64,000 nucleotides of DNA from Mycolicibacterium hodleri (GTDB taxonomy: Bacteria; Actinomycetota; Actinomycetes; Mycobacteriales; Mycobacteriaceae). The notes beneath the pieces were generated by a model, which searched no databases, was not told the DNA's origin, and saw only the letters and a list, made by a program, of their open reading frames with translations. Each line of letters starts with the position of its first letter. Within the stretch, counting starts at the first letter, position 1. Both the position numbers and the translations under genes were made by a program. Shown piece by piece: positions 18,574 through 26,411 of this stretch. The DNA lies in the NCBI RefSeq assembly GCF_025822245.1, contig NZ_JACKTL010000043.1, positions 248,001-312,000 on the forward strand. Direction: 5' to 3'.

Positions 18574-18588
18574 TGCAAAAAATTTGCA
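18574..18588. promoter_or_regulatory. Perfect palindrome TGCAAA-AAA-TTTGCA, candidate operator
   Basis: Same palindrome as at 15390. On the minus strand it is preceded by GGCGGAG, as in the other copy on the plus strand, so the likeness exceeds the palindrome itself. Lies upstream of the 16911-18389 gene. Confidence 0.5.
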
Positions 18589-18852
18589 CTCCGCCTCTAC
18601 ACTATGCGCTTCGGTGCCAACGTCTAACCCACAACCTGCTGTGGCAGTGACTATTTCGCGGCGTGGTGGCACCAGGTGAACCCGTGCACGGAGGCCCCGT
18701 ACGGTCGCGTCGTCCCGCGGCGCGGCGCGACACCCGGTGGGCGAGCGCGCCGACCACGTCCGTAGGTCTTCGGCGGGACCGGTTCGATTCGTCATCGCGT
18801 CACTGGGTTGCTAGCGCCACGGGGGTCGGGTGTGGGCATGTGGTGGTTGGTT

Positions 18853-18909
18853 GTCCTCTGTTTGGGGGATGGGGTTTTCCTCTGTGGCGAGGCTGATCGC
18901 GGGACAGAC
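18853..18909 (+). promoter_or_regulatory. Two-box regulatory element of the first CDGP gene
   Basis: Box 1 at 18853-18870 (GTCCTCTGTTTGGGGGAT) is the degenerate member of a palindrome seen perfectly elsewhere. Box 2 at 18891-18909 contains GATCGCGGGACAGAC, identical to box 2 upstream of the second CDGP gene. The distance between equivalent points is 35 bp here and 36 bp at 29.4 and 33.5 kb. A further conserved segment (TGCATAGCCGG) follows where a -10 element would be. The element ends about 90 bp before the start codon. Confidence 0.6.
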
Positions 18910-18997
18910 TCGCCCTGGTGTGGTGCGGCACTGTGAGTGCATAGCCGGAACGGCCCGGTAGACGAGACCGAAGTGCCACTGAGACAGGGGAATCGAC

Positions 18998-19414
18998 ATG
19001 ACCATCTTCACCTCCGGAACGACGCGGCGCATCGCCGTCGGCGCCGTCCTTGCCATCGCCCCGGCGTTCATCGCGCTGGGCACCGCTGCCTCCAGCCAGG
19101 CTCAGACCGCCCCGAGCCCCGGGATGGGATGTGAGACCGTTCACTGGGGGTTCTTCGGCAGTGACCGCCGCCAGATCTGCGACGGCGCCAAGCAGGCCGA
19201 CGGCACCTGGCAGCGCACCCGGACGGTCTACACGCCGAGCTACGTCAAGCCGTTGAGCTGCAACCTCAACAGCTGGGGTACGTCGGTGAGTTGCACGGGC
19301 GGCTACCCGGTTCCGCAGACCACCCAGGCTCAGGAGTCCTATGTGGTGGCTCCTGACACGGTGTTGCCCGATGAGCCCGGGTGGCTGCCGCCGGGCACCG
19401 ACAACATCCTGTAG
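18998..19414 (+). CDS. Small secreted CDGP-type protein (paralogue 1)
   Basis: 138 residues with a signal peptide cut near SSQAQTA (about residue 36). The mature protein of about 100 residues has conserved cysteines and the blocks GCETVHWGFFG, CDGAKQADGTWQRTRTV and VLPDEPGWLPP. These match a mycobacterial family of small exported proteins named for its CDGP segment; here the last residue is Ala. Function unknown. The AGGGGAA ribosome-binding site is shared with the second copy at 28913-29338, as are the upstream boxes and the 3' hairpin. Confidence 0.85.
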   Translation: MTIFTSGTTRRIAVGAVLAIAPAFIALGTAASSQAQTAPSPGMGCETVHWGFFGSDRRQICDGAKQADGTWQRTRTVYTPSYVKPLSCNLNSWGTSVSCTGGYPVPQTTQAQESYVVAPDTVLPDEPGWLPPGTDNIL

Positions 19415-19422
19415 CAAGAGGC

Positions 19423-19449
19423 GGGCCGGGCCGCGACGCGGACCGGCCC
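19423..19449 (+). terminator. Terminator hairpin after the first CDGP gene
   Basis: GGGCCGG...CCGGCCC with an inner CCGC/GCGG stem, 8 bp after the stop. It closely resembles the hairpin after the paralogous gene at 28853-28887. Confidence 0.65.
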
Positions 19450-19475
19450 TCGGTCCTCCAGAGGGGGCGGGGCCG

Positions 19476-20306
19476 TCAGAGGGTCATGGCCTTGAATCTC
19501 TCCGCCTGCCCGCGGATTGCGACTTCGGTGGGGAGCCGTTCCAGCGACGATGCACCGAAGAAGCCGACGATTCCGCTGGTGTGGTCGAGAACGTATTGTG
19601 CGTCCTCTGGTTGCGCGATTGGCCCGCCATGGCAGAGCACGATGACGTCCGGATTGATCTCCTTGGCAGCGTCGTGCATGGCCTGCACCGAGGTCACCGC
19701 GTCGTCGAGGGTGAGTGCCGTCGACGCGCCGATGGTGCCGCTCGTCGTGAGTCCCACGTGCGGGACCAGGATGTCGGCCCCCGCCTCGGCCATGGCGACC
19801 GCCTGGTCGGCGTCGAAGACGTAGGGTGCGGTGAGCAGACCCTTGCGTGCCGCGGCAGCGATCATCTCGACTTCGAGGTCGAAGCCCATTCCGGTCTCTT
19901 CGAGGTTCTGCCGAAAGAGTCCGTCGTAGAGGCCAACCGTCGGAAAGTTTTGCACGCCGGTGAATCCAATGCGGGCGAGCTCGTCGAGGAACCTGTCCAT
20001 GAGACGGAAGGGGTCGGTGCCACACACGCCGGCCAACACCGGCGTCTGTTTGACGACCGGCAGCACCTCGTTGGCCATCTCGACGACGATGGCATTGGCG
20101 TCACCGTAGGGGAGTAGTCCGGCGAGCGAGCCACGCCCGGCCATGCGGTAGCGCCCCGAGTTGTAGATGATGAGGAGATCGATTCCTCCTGCCTCGGCGG
20201 CCTTGGCGGACAGGCCGGTGCCGGCGCCCCCTCCGACGATGGGGCGGCCGGACGCCAGGGTCTCGGCCAATCGGGACAACGCTTCGCTACGCAACACGTG
20301 GATCAC
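19476..20306 (-). CDS. Phosphoenolpyruvate hydrolase-like TIM-barrel protein
   Basis: 276 residues from the GTG at 20304-20306, which has AAGGA four bases upstream. The sequence ([34 protein letters not shown] in pieces, [17 protein letters not shown]) is the PEP-hydrolase/Tm-1 C-terminal-like TIM barrel. The family is related to the PEP mutase/isocitrate lyase superfamily, and in several bacteria and plants it is fused or linked to a Tm-1 ATP-binding domain. It begins 25 bp after the upstream Tm-1-like gene stops, so they form an operon. The reaction in bacteria is not firmly known. Confidence 0.85.
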   Translation of the reverse strand: MIHVLRSEALSRLAETLASGRPIVGGGAGTGLSAKAAEAGGIDLLIIYNSGRYRMAGRGSLAGLLPYGDANAIVVEMANEVLPVVKQTPVLAGVCGTDPFRLMDRFLDELARIGFTGVQNFPTVGLYDGLFRQNLEETGMGFDLEVEMIAAAARKGLLTAPYVFDADQAVAMAEAGADILVPHVGLTTSGTIGASTALTLDDAVTSVQAMHDAAKEINPDVIVLCHGGPIAQPEDAQYVLDHTSGIVGFFGASSLERLPTEVAIRGQAERFKAMTL

Positions 20307-20331
20307 GAATCCTTGTGAGAGAGAGGATGGG

Positions 20332-21564
20332 TCATGGTGTCGTCCTGATGAGCTGATCGAGTGCGTCGGCCATTCGACGACCAAATCCCTCGTCGTTGAT
20401 GGCGGTGGGGATGTCGTGGACGGTCACCGCGGTGCCTTCCAGTCCGGCTCGAATGGCGGCGAACAGTGCCCGGTCGGCGTCGGGGTCGGCGAACGGTCCG
20501 CCGTCGACGTCGATGCCGCTGACTCCACCGAGGGGAAGGAAAACCTCTGCGAGACCAACACATTGAGCGAGCTTGGAGGCAATGATGGTGCCCAGTTCCG
20601 TCATCTCCGCCCGTGTGGTGCGCATGAGGGTGATGGTGGGGTTGTGGACGAGGAACAAGCGTTCCGAAAAGGTGGCCGGGACGGACGCCTTGGGTCCGAA
20701 GTTCACCATGTCGAGAGCGCCGACGCTGACCACCTGCGGGGTGCCGGACTTCGCGGCGGCTTCCAAACGGTGGGGGCCCGCCGTCAGCACCCCGCCGACG
20801 AGTTCGTCGGCCAGCTCCGTGGTCGTCAGGTCGAGGACGCCGGTGAGGAATCCACTGGCGACGAGGCCCTCCATCGCCTTGCCTCCGGAGCCGGTGGCGT
20901 GGAACACGAGAACCTCGTAGCCCAGTTCGTCCAATCGGGCCCGCGCCTCGTCGGCGGCCGGCGTGGTGAGGCCGAACATGGTCATGCCGATCAGCGGCTT
21001 GCCGTCGGCTCCGCCGGGGGCGTCACGGAGCCCCGCGTATCGCCTGGCCATCCCCGCCACGGCGGATACGGCGTTGCCCAGCACTTGGCGCGAGATCCGG
21101 TTGATCCCGGAGATGTCGACCACCGAGTACATCAGCGTCACGTCGGATTCGCCGACGTAGGGGCCCACGTCGCCGGAGGCCATCGTCGACACCAACAGCT
21201 TTGGAACGCCTACCGGCAGGGCACGCATCGCTTGGGCGGCGATGGACGAACCGCCGGAGCCGCCGATCGCCAGCAGAGCATCGAGGCGTCCCTCGGCGTG
21301 CAACGCGCGCACGACGGCAGCACCGCCGATGGCCATTACCGCCATGGCTCTGCCGCGATCGTCGGCAGCGCGGAGCGCCTCGAGGCTGGCGCCGCCCGCC
21401 CTCGCGACCTCGGCGGACGTGACGTCGGCGTGCGACGACCCGTCAGAGAAGGTCCCTACGTCGATCAAGAGGGTGCCGCATTTCTCGGCGGCCAGCTGGT
21501 CGACCAGCCACGCGTACTCCGTCCCCTTGGTGTCCAACGTCCCGATCAACCCCACTGTCGCCAT
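20332..21564 (-). CDS. Tm-1-like ATP-binding protein (UPF0261)
   Basis: 410 residues from the ATG at 21562-21564, ten bases after GGAAGG; an in-frame Met six codons earlier is possible. The family features are the N terminus [16 protein letters not shown], the glycine-rich AIGGSGGSS and the [12 protein letters not shown] segment. In plants the same domain (tomato Tm-1) binds viral replicase; in bacteria it accompanies the PEP-hydrolase-like protein, as here. The pair occurs in soil actinobacteria and proteobacteria. A carboxylic-acid-related role is often supposed but unproven. Confidence 0.87.
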   Translation of the reverse strand: MATVGLIGTLDTKGTEYAWLVDQLAAEKCGTLLIDVGTFSDGSSHADVTSAEVARAGGASLEALRAADDRGRAMAVMAIGGAAVVRALHAEGRLDALLAIGGSGGSSIAAQAMRALPVGVPKLLVSTMASGDVGPYVGESDVTLMYSVVDISGINRISRQVLGNAVSAVAGMARRYAGLRDAPGGADGKPLIGMTMFGLTTPAADEARARLDELGYEVLVFHATGSGGKAMEGLVASGFLTGVLDLTTTELADELVGGVLTAGPHRLEAAAKSGTPQVVSVGALDMVNFGPKASVPATFSERLFLVHNPTITLMRTTRAEMTELGTIIASKLAQCVGLAEVFLPLGGVSGIDVDGGPFADPDADRALFAAIRAGLEGTAVTVHDIPTAINDEGFGRRMADALDQLIRTTP

Positions 21565-21877
21565 TGACACGTCGCCTTCCATGCTCGCCGAAAATCACGC
21601 TCCGAGCCGCGCAATTTCAAGCCTAAGCCCACCTTCCCGACCCTTGTCTGCCCGTCGTCGGTACCGCCAATCCCGCGAGCAAGGAGTAGGGGGCTTCGTC
21701 AACGGCGGCATGCCCGTCGGACGGTTGTGAAGCAACGAGTTCTTCCGTCCTGAATTGGCGTGCGCTCGTGCGGGGCGTGACCGGAGACGGGCGGCGCTGC
21801 GAGCCCTACGCGCAACCCGCTACGGCGCGGTCGCGTAGATTCTTCGAGAACAGCCCGAGCATTCTACGAAGGTCACG
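21565..21877. other. Divergent intergenic region, no gene seen
   Basis: 313 bp holding the promoters of the leftward Tm-1/PEP-hydrolase pair and the rightward DUF3297 gene. No clear palindrome or coding frame. Confidence 0.5.
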
Positions 21878-22126
21878 ATGTCCGAGGATCAGCACGCAGA
21901 CGTTCCACCGAATCACCTCTCCATCGATCCGCGTAGCGCCTTCTATGACGAAGAGGTGCTTCGCCGCGATGTGGGTATTCGCTTCAACGGCGCCGAGAAG
22001 ACCAATGTCCTCGAGTACAACGTGGCCGAGGGTTGGGTGCGTGTCGAAGTCCCCACCGCGAAGGATCGCCGCGGTAATCCCATGGTAGTCAAGGTCAGTG
22101 GCACGGTTGAACCGTATTTCCGCTGA
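21878..22126 (+). CDS. DUF3297 family protein
   Basis: 82 residues, complete for this family. Characteristic segments are LSIDPRSAFYDEEVL, GIRFNGAEKTNVLEYN and the C-terminal VSGTVEPYFR. These small soluble proteins are widespread in actinobacteria and proteobacteria; no function is established. GAAGGTCACG precedes the ATG as ribosome-binding site. The gene stands alone. Confidence 0.88.
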   Translation: MSEDQHADVPPNHLSIDPRSAFYDEEVLRRDVGIRFNGAEKTNVLEYNVAEGWVRVEVPTAKDRRGNPMVVKVSGTVEPYFR

Positions 22127-22330
22127 GCGAAATAGCGGATGTCCCTGAATTTCTGGCGCCGTCAACCGACCCCGACGGACGGGCGGTGACTCGGCGGCAC
22201 GCGTCTTGCCGTCGCAGAACTGTTGCAGGGCTTGGGAAATGAGCTACTGGCCGTCGTCCGTCCGCAGCACCCGTGGCGGCCCGCCAGCTTGAACGGGATG
22301 TTCTCCTCGCGGGAAGCCAGGGATGTCAGC

Positions 22331-22702
22331 TCACGGTCGCACGACAGCGGTGTGGGACAGGACATGGCGCCGCGTCTCAACGATGATCTCGTCGAGACGG
22401 TCACGCGTGGCGGCCAGCCTGCTCACTTCAGCGTCGATGCGGGCGCGTTCGCAGATGAGGCGCTCCACCATTGCCGGCGTTGCCGTCCCGGAGTCGATGC
22501 AGGGCAACAACTGCACCACGCCGTCGCTACTGAGACCGGCGGCGAACAACTCCTTGATGAGCATGACGCGCTCGACCGCATCCTGCCCGTAGATTCGCTG
22601 CCCGCCAGGGGTCCGACCCGCCAAGAGCAGCCGCCGCTGTTCGTAGTAGCGCAGTGAACGCACGCTGGCGCCCGTGCTTCGGGCGAGTTCGCCGATCTTC
22701 AT
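22331..22702 (-). CDS. MerR family transcriptional regulator
   Basis: 123 residues from the ATG at 22700-22702. The N-terminal winged helix is canonical (MKIGELARSTGASVRSLRYYEQ) and is followed by a coiled-coil dimerisation helix. The C terminus has one cysteine (LLPCIDSG) and no metal-binding Cys cluster, so an organic or redox signal is more likely than a metal. It is divergent to a short-chain dehydrogenase 85 bp away, its probable target, with a TGAC-N6-GTCA dyad in the gap. Confidence 0.88.
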   Translation of the reverse strand: MKIGELARSTGASVRSLRYYEQRRLLLAGRTPGGQRIYGQDAVERVMLIKELFAAGLSSDGVVQLLPCIDSGTATPAMVERLICERARIDAEVSRLAATRDRLDEIIVETRRHVLSHTAVVRP

Positions 22703-22756
22703 GCGTCTCCCGTCGAAGATGGATGTGCGCCATGTCACGTGCCGAACGCTTGAACC

Positions 22757-22770
22757 TGACGCTGATGTCA
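22757..22770. promoter_or_regulatory. Dyad TGAC-N6-GTCA between MerR and SDR genes
   Basis: TGACGCTGATGTCA lies in the 85 bp divergent gap, just after TTGAAC and before CATTTT, which could be the -35 and -10 of the SDR promoter. MerR proteins bind such dyads between the promoter elements. Confidence 0.45.
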
Positions 22771-22787
22771 CATTTTAGGGTTGACGA

Positions 22788-23489
22788 GTGGAACTGCGAA
22801 ACGCGACTGCCCTGGTGACCGGTGCCAACCGAGGGTTGGGCGCGGAGTTCGTCCGCCAGTTGATCGAACGAGGCGCCGCCAAGGTCTATGCCGCGACGCG
22901 GCGACCGGACACCATTGCCGGAGGCGACTCGCGCATCGTTCCGACCTACCTCGACGTCACCAACGACGCGACCGTAGTCGACGTCGCCAACACAGCGACC
23001 GACGTCGACGTGGTGATCAACAATGCCGGCGTCTGCACCATGCAGAACCTCGTCACGGGTGATCTCGATGCCGTCCGCCTCGAATTCGCCACCCATTTCT
23101 GGGGCGCACTGTCGATGACACGCGCCTTCGCGCCGATTTTGGCACGCAACGGCGGTGGCGCCATCCTGAACGTCCTGTCGATCGGATCGTTCCAAGTGTT
23201 TCCCGGCAACGGCGCTTACGCCGCGGCCAAGGCCGCCGAGTGGCAGCTGACCAACAGCACTCGACTCGAGTTAGCGGCCCAGGGCACCCACGTTCTCGGA
23301 CTACACCTGTCAGCCACCGACACCGACATGCTGGAAGGCGTTGACATGCCCAAGAACAACCCCGTCGACGTGATCCGCCAGGCACTTGACGGCCTCGAGT
23401 CCGGGTTGGATGAAGTACTGGCCGACGCCGAAACCAGGGGAGTGAAGGCGCTGCTGGCCCAGCCGCCAAAGGCCATGTACGAGCAGTAG
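22788..23489 (+). CDS. Short-chain dehydrogenase/reductase
   Basis: 233 residues from the GTG at 22788. Classical SDR: cofactor loop TGANRGLG, NNAG, catalytic Ser in LSIGSF and YAAAK (about residues 145-149). The Arg residues after strand 2 (ATRRPDT) suggest NADPH. The C terminus (SGLDEVLADAETRGVKALLAQPP) is typical of a mycobacterial/Streptomyces subfamily of unknown substrate. Divergent from, and probably controlled by, the MerR gene. Confidence 0.88.
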   Translation: MELRNATALVTGANRGLGAEFVRQLIERGAAKVYAATRRPDTIAGGDSRIVPTYLDVTNDATVVDVANTATDVDVVINNAGVCTMQNLVTGDLDAVRLEFATHFWGALSMTRAFAPILARNGGGAILNVLSIGSFQVFPGNGAYAAAKAAEWQLTNSTRLELAAQGTHVLGLHLSATDTDMLEGVDMPKNNPVDVIRQALDGLESGLDEVLADAETRGVKALLAQPPKAMYEQ

Positions 23490-23689
23490 CGGCGAGTTGC
23501 CGTTGATGGGGGCGTCGCGGGATGGCCGGCTGAGCGGCCTCCCGAAGGCAGGCGCTCACATCCCTCCCTAGGGGTGTAGTGCGATACCCCCCGACGGTGG
23601 TCGACTCAATGCACGCCGAGCACCTGGTCAACCGGGAAGGGCACCGAGGGCCTGATTTCGGCGATGCAGGGCCTTGGAAGGGCGAAGCC

Positions 23690-23855
23690 ATGATCGTTGT
23701 CGCAATCATTCTTCTCGGCGCGGGATTGCTCCTGCACGTCTCCATCCTCTGGACACATCCACTGGACGATCGGGCCCATCCTGGTCGTCGGGCCGGTCCT
23801 GATGCTGCTGGGCTCGACGGGGCGTGCAGTGGTCGGTCGACGCGCCTACGGTTGA
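23690..23855 (+). pseudogene. Frameshifted small two-helix membrane protein (DUF6131-like)
   Basis: The ATG at 23690 starts MIVVAIILLGAGLLLHVSILW, then the frame is lost. From 23763 another frame gives WTIGPILVVGPVLMLLGSTG and ends RAVVGRRAYG with a TGA at 23853-23855. Joined, this is a complete protein of about 51 residues with two membrane helices, like small proteins common in mycobacteria. The shift is explained by a 13 bp near-duplication: ATCCTCTGGACAC (23744-23756) followed by ATCCACTGGACGA. An AAGGGCGAAGCC ribosome-binding site precedes the ATG. Confidence 0.7.
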
Positions 23856-23949
23856 TCGACGCGCTTCGGCCCGCCCCGCAGTCGTCTGCGCGGAAACACT
23901 GCGCGACAACGACTTCGGGCCATTCTGGAATCGATCCAGAAGTATTGAC

Positions 23950-23974
23950 GTTTGCGTCGAAAACCTGCGGGGTA
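23950..23974 (+). promoter_or_regulatory. SigF-like promoter
   Basis: GTTT (23950-23953), a 16 bp spacer, then GGGTA (23970-23974) matches the mycobacterial SigF consensus GTTT-N15-17-GGGTA. It ends about 30 bp before the ATG of the paralogous envelope-protein pair, whose AGGAGGT ribosome-binding site lies between. Confidence 0.55.
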
Positions 23975-24004
23975 CGCCCTGCTCAGCATAGGAGGTAAGT
24001 CGAA

Positions 24005-24565
24005 ATGCCCAATTGGATATGGATAGTGATCGCGATCGCCGTCGTGATCGTCATCGTGGCAATAGTCGTCGTCACCCGGGGTCGTGGCGACTCGGACCGG
24101 CTCAAGCAGCGCTTCGGTCCCGAGTACGACCGCACGGTGTCCGAGGCCGGCGACGAGCGGACCGCCGAAAAGGAACTCATCGCCCGGGAGCGCAAGCGGG
24201 ACAAGCTCGACATCCGGCCCCTGAGCCCCGCGGCGCTGGACGGCTTCGCCAACCGGTGGAGGGCCGTACAGACCGCGTTCGTAGATCATCCGTCGAGCGC
24301 GGTGGGAGAAGCCGATCTGCTCGTCACGGAAGTGATGCGTGAGCGTGGCTACCCGGTGGACGACTTCGACCGCCAGGCCGCCGACATCTCGGTCGACCAC
24401 CCCACGGTCGTCGCGGATTACCGTGCAGCACACGACATTCACCTCGCGCAGCAGAAGGGGGACGTCGGCACCGAGCAGCAACGCCAGGCGTTCGTGCACT
24501 ACCGCGCACTGTTCACGAAGTTGCTCGAATCGGAGAAGGACAAGTCACAGGAGGCACGCGCATGA
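24005..24565 (+). CDS. Membrane-anchored protein, function unknown (paralogue A)
   Basis: 186 residues preceded by a strong AGGAGGT site. Residues 3-23 form one membrane helix, followed by a basic/acidic helical linker (RLKQRFGPEYDRTV, AEKELIARERKRDKL). The C-terminal domain (about 80-180: ANRWRAVQTAFVDHP, GEADLLVTEVM, HYRALFTKLL) recurs in the next gene. The linker motif is seen in small envelope proteins of stress regulons in several actinobacteria. It overlaps the next gene by four bases (ATGA). A SigF-like promoter suggests expression in stationary phase or stress. Confidence 0.8.
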   Translation: MPNWIWIVIAIAVVIVIVAIVVVTRGRGDSDRLKQRFGPEYDRTVSEAGDERTAEKELIARERKRDKLDIRPLSPAALDGFANRWRAVQTAFVDHPSSAVGEADLLVTEVMRERGYPVDDFDRQAADISVDHPTVVADYRAAHDIHLAQQKGDVGTEQQRQAFVHYRALFTKLLESEKDKSQEARA

Positions 24566-25242
24566 CCACCCACGATCAGCACACCGATTACGACCCGTCC
24601 CTGGACCCGTCGACCGATCGGCGACCCGCCGACCGGCAGGAGTACCCCACCGGGCAGGGCGCCGCACCGGAGTACGACCAGGATTCCGGCTACGCCGATA
24701 AGTCAGCGGGCCTCGGCACTCGACCGACGTCGGAGACGCCGTTGACGGAGACCGAGGCGCAACCGAGCGACGAGCGTCTCGTCCAGCCGAGGGACGAGCG
24801 TCTCGCACAGCCGGCGGACGAGCGTCTCGGCCATTCGCCAGACGACCGGATGAATCCGCCGTCCGACGACCACCTCTCGCAGCAGGGGTCGATGACCGAT
24901 CCGTCTGGCGTCCAGGGCGGGTCGTCGAGCGCGGCCGACGCCGGCGCTGCGGTTGGAAGCTCGTCGGCGGTCGGGGACGACCTCTTTGCCGACGATGAAA
25001 TGGTCGGGTTCCGGGCCCGGTGGGACAGCGTCCAGGCCAGCTTCGTCGACGACCCGAAGGAGTGCGTGCAGAAGGCCGACGGCCTGGTTTCCGACGTCGT
25101 CGACCAGCTGACTTCGAGCTTCTCCCATGCCCGTTCGCGTCTGGAGGAGCAGTGGGCCCGCGGCGAAGAAGCCTCGACCGAGGATCTGCGGATCGCCCTG
25201 AAGCGCTATCGGGAGTTCTTCGACCGCCTGCTGGCCGTCTGA
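24562..25242 (+). CDS. Protein with DERL repeats and a domain shared with its neighbour (paralogue B)
   Basis: 226 residues, no signal peptide. Residues 1-140 are acidic, Pro/Ser/Gly-rich and probably disordered. They include about five 8-residue repeats of the form QPxDERLx (residues 67-108; about 24 bp each in the DNA near 24760-24885). The C-terminal domain (ARWDSVQASFVDDP, KADGLVSDVVDQL, YREFFDRLL) aligns with the one in the upstream protein, so the pair arose by duplication. ATGA overlap means coupled translation and probably partnership. Function unknown. Confidence 0.8.
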   Translation: MTTHDQHTDYDPSLDPSTDRRPADRQEYPTGQGAAPEYDQDSGYADKSAGLGTRPTSETPLTETEAQPSDERLVQPRDERLAQPADERLGHSPDDRMNPPSDDHLSQQGSMTDPSGVQGGSSSAADAGAAVGSSSAVGDDLFADDEMVGFRARWDSVQASFVDDPKECVQKADGLVSDVVDQLTSSFSHARSRLEEQWARGEEASTEDLRIALKRYREFFDRLLAV

Positions 25243-25257
25243 CTCTCTGCCGCCACG

Positions 25258-25291
25258 ACACCGGCTCCCTGCCCGTCGGCAGGGGCCGGTG
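25258..25291 (+). terminator. Rho-independent-type terminator
   Basis: ACACCGGC-TC-CCTGCC-CGTC-GGCAGG-G-GCCGGTGT followed by TCGTTCTTC, 15 bp after the stop of the paralogue B gene. Confidence 0.8.
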
Positions 25292-25346
25292 TTCGTTCTT
25301 CTGCGATGCGCGACACCTGCGGGTGGCCCGATGAGTCAGCCGGAGA

Positions 25347-25362
25347 ATCGCAAGTTTGCGAT
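25347..25362. repeat. 16 bp palindrome ATCGCAA-GT-TTGCGAT
   Basis: Seven-base perfect arms with a 2 bp centre, in the gap between two convergent genes where no promoter is needed. Purpose unknown; could be chance. Confidence 0.4.
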
Positions 25363-25477
25363 CGCCGCGACCGTTTGGCGGCTCTCCACAATCCAGGTCC
25401 TGCGCGAAACCCGTTGTGCAGATACCGAGGTGCGCGGCATTGGGCGCACCGGTGGCGCGGAGCGGCGACGTGCGCGC

Positions 25478-26326
25478 TTACCCGGGACGGCAGGTCCTGA
25501 GGTAACTGAGGAACGAGGCCTGTAGGCCAGTCACGTGCGTTTCACGCAGGATCTCGCTGGTGACATCGCTGCGTGAGAGGCGGTGGAGGATGGTGGCCGT
25601 GTTCTTTGCGAGGCTTTGGTAGACGGCCAGGTCTCCGAGAAGCTCGCGGTCGTTGAAGGTCAGGTGAAGCTTGGCGGTACGGCGGCTGTCACCCATGTCG
25701 CGGAGCTGGGCGAAGATCTGACTGTCCTCGGCGATGACGCCTGGGCTGCCCGCTCCGATGCTCTCGAAGAGAGTCGCGCCGGCGAGCCAGGTGTAGAGGC
25801 TGAAGAGCCCGCCGTAGGAGTATCCGAAGAGACCGTGACCGGTTGTGGCTGTGCCATAGTCGTTTTCGATCCGAGGGTGCAGTTCCGCGGTGAGGAAGTT
25901 CAGGAATACGTCCGCGCGGGTGTCGCGTAGTTCGGCGAGGTAGGCGTCGGCTTCCTCGCGTGTCCGCGCGCCCATGTGGAGTCCCGTCTCCACGGCATCG
26001 ATGAGCTCTTGGGCGATGGGTTCGCCGGGTGGCACGAAGTCTCTGTTGCGCAGCCGATCCCAGTCCTGTGCTTCCTCGCCCGCGTAGCCGACGCTGACTT
26101 GGATGTAGGACTGGATCCGTTGCATGGGATCCATCTGGGTCACGATGAGTGGAGCCGTCATGCCTACGGCAAAGTTGCCGTCGAGCACATACACGACGGG
26201 CGCTTGCGTCGTGGCGGGGTCGTAGCCCGGTGGGGTGGTGACCCAGATGCCGTAATCGTGCCCACCGCCGGAGCGCATCTCGAAATAGTCCGTGTCGGAG
26301 AGACAGCCTTGCCACATGGGGCTCAT
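25478..26326 (-). CDS. Esterase, Fes/esterase-D type alpha/beta hydrolase
   Basis: 282 residues from the ATG at 26324-26326, after a GAAGGAT site. The nucleophile elbow GYSYGG is at about residue 165, and VVYVLDGNFAVG and RDFVPP are typical of the enterobactin-esterase/esterase-D-like family that includes IroE-type hydrolases. No signal peptide is seen, so it is probably cytoplasmic. It is divergent to a TetR gene, with a 31 bp perfect inverted repeat between them that probably controls both. The natural ester is unknown. Confidence 0.85.
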   Translation of the reverse strand: MSPMWQGCLSDTDYFEMRSGGGHDYGIWVTTPPGYDPATTQAPVVYVLDGNFAVGMTAPLIVTQMDPMQRIQSYIQVSVGYAGEEAQDWDRLRNRDFVPPGEPIAQELIDAVETGLHMGARTREEADAYLAELRDTRADVFLNFLTAELHPRIENDYGTATTGHGLFGYSYGGLFSLYTWLAGATLFESIGAGSPGVIAEDSQIFAQLRDMGDSRRTAKLHLTFNDRELLGDLAVYQSLAKNTATILHRLSRSDVTSEILRETHVTGLQASFLSYLRTCRPG

Positions 26327-26376
26327 CGAAGATCCTTCACGACTCGGAGGGCCGCGCAGCGCGACGCATTCAGTTC

Positions 26377-26407
26377 TATCCATTGGAAAATACTTATCCA
26401 ATGGATA
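26377..26407. promoter_or_regulatory. Perfect inverted repeat, TetR operator
   Basis: TATCCATTGGA, 9 bp spacer, TCCAATGGATA. Each half is itself nearly palindromic (TATCCATTGGA; TTATCCAATGGATAA at 26395-26409), as where two TetR dimers bind side by side. Located 5 bp before the TetR start and 50 bp before the esterase start. Confidence 0.75.
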
Positions 26408-26411
26408 AACT

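Larger units (their letters stand above)
18390..18997. other. Divergent intergenic region with two regulatory motifs
   Basis: 608 bp between a leftward secreted-protein gene and the rightward CDGP gene. No gene is seen. It holds the TGCAAA palindrome (18574-18588) and, nearer the CDGP gene, the two-box element (18853-18909). Confidence 0.55.

Noticed and set aside
18781-18825. A GGTTCGATTC stretch resembling a tRNA T-loop
   Set aside because: No matching acceptor, D or anticodon stems could be built around it.
24760-24885. Possible CRISPR-like direct repeats
   Set aside because: The 24 bp repeats are contiguous codons of the DERL repeats, without spacers, inside a coding frame.
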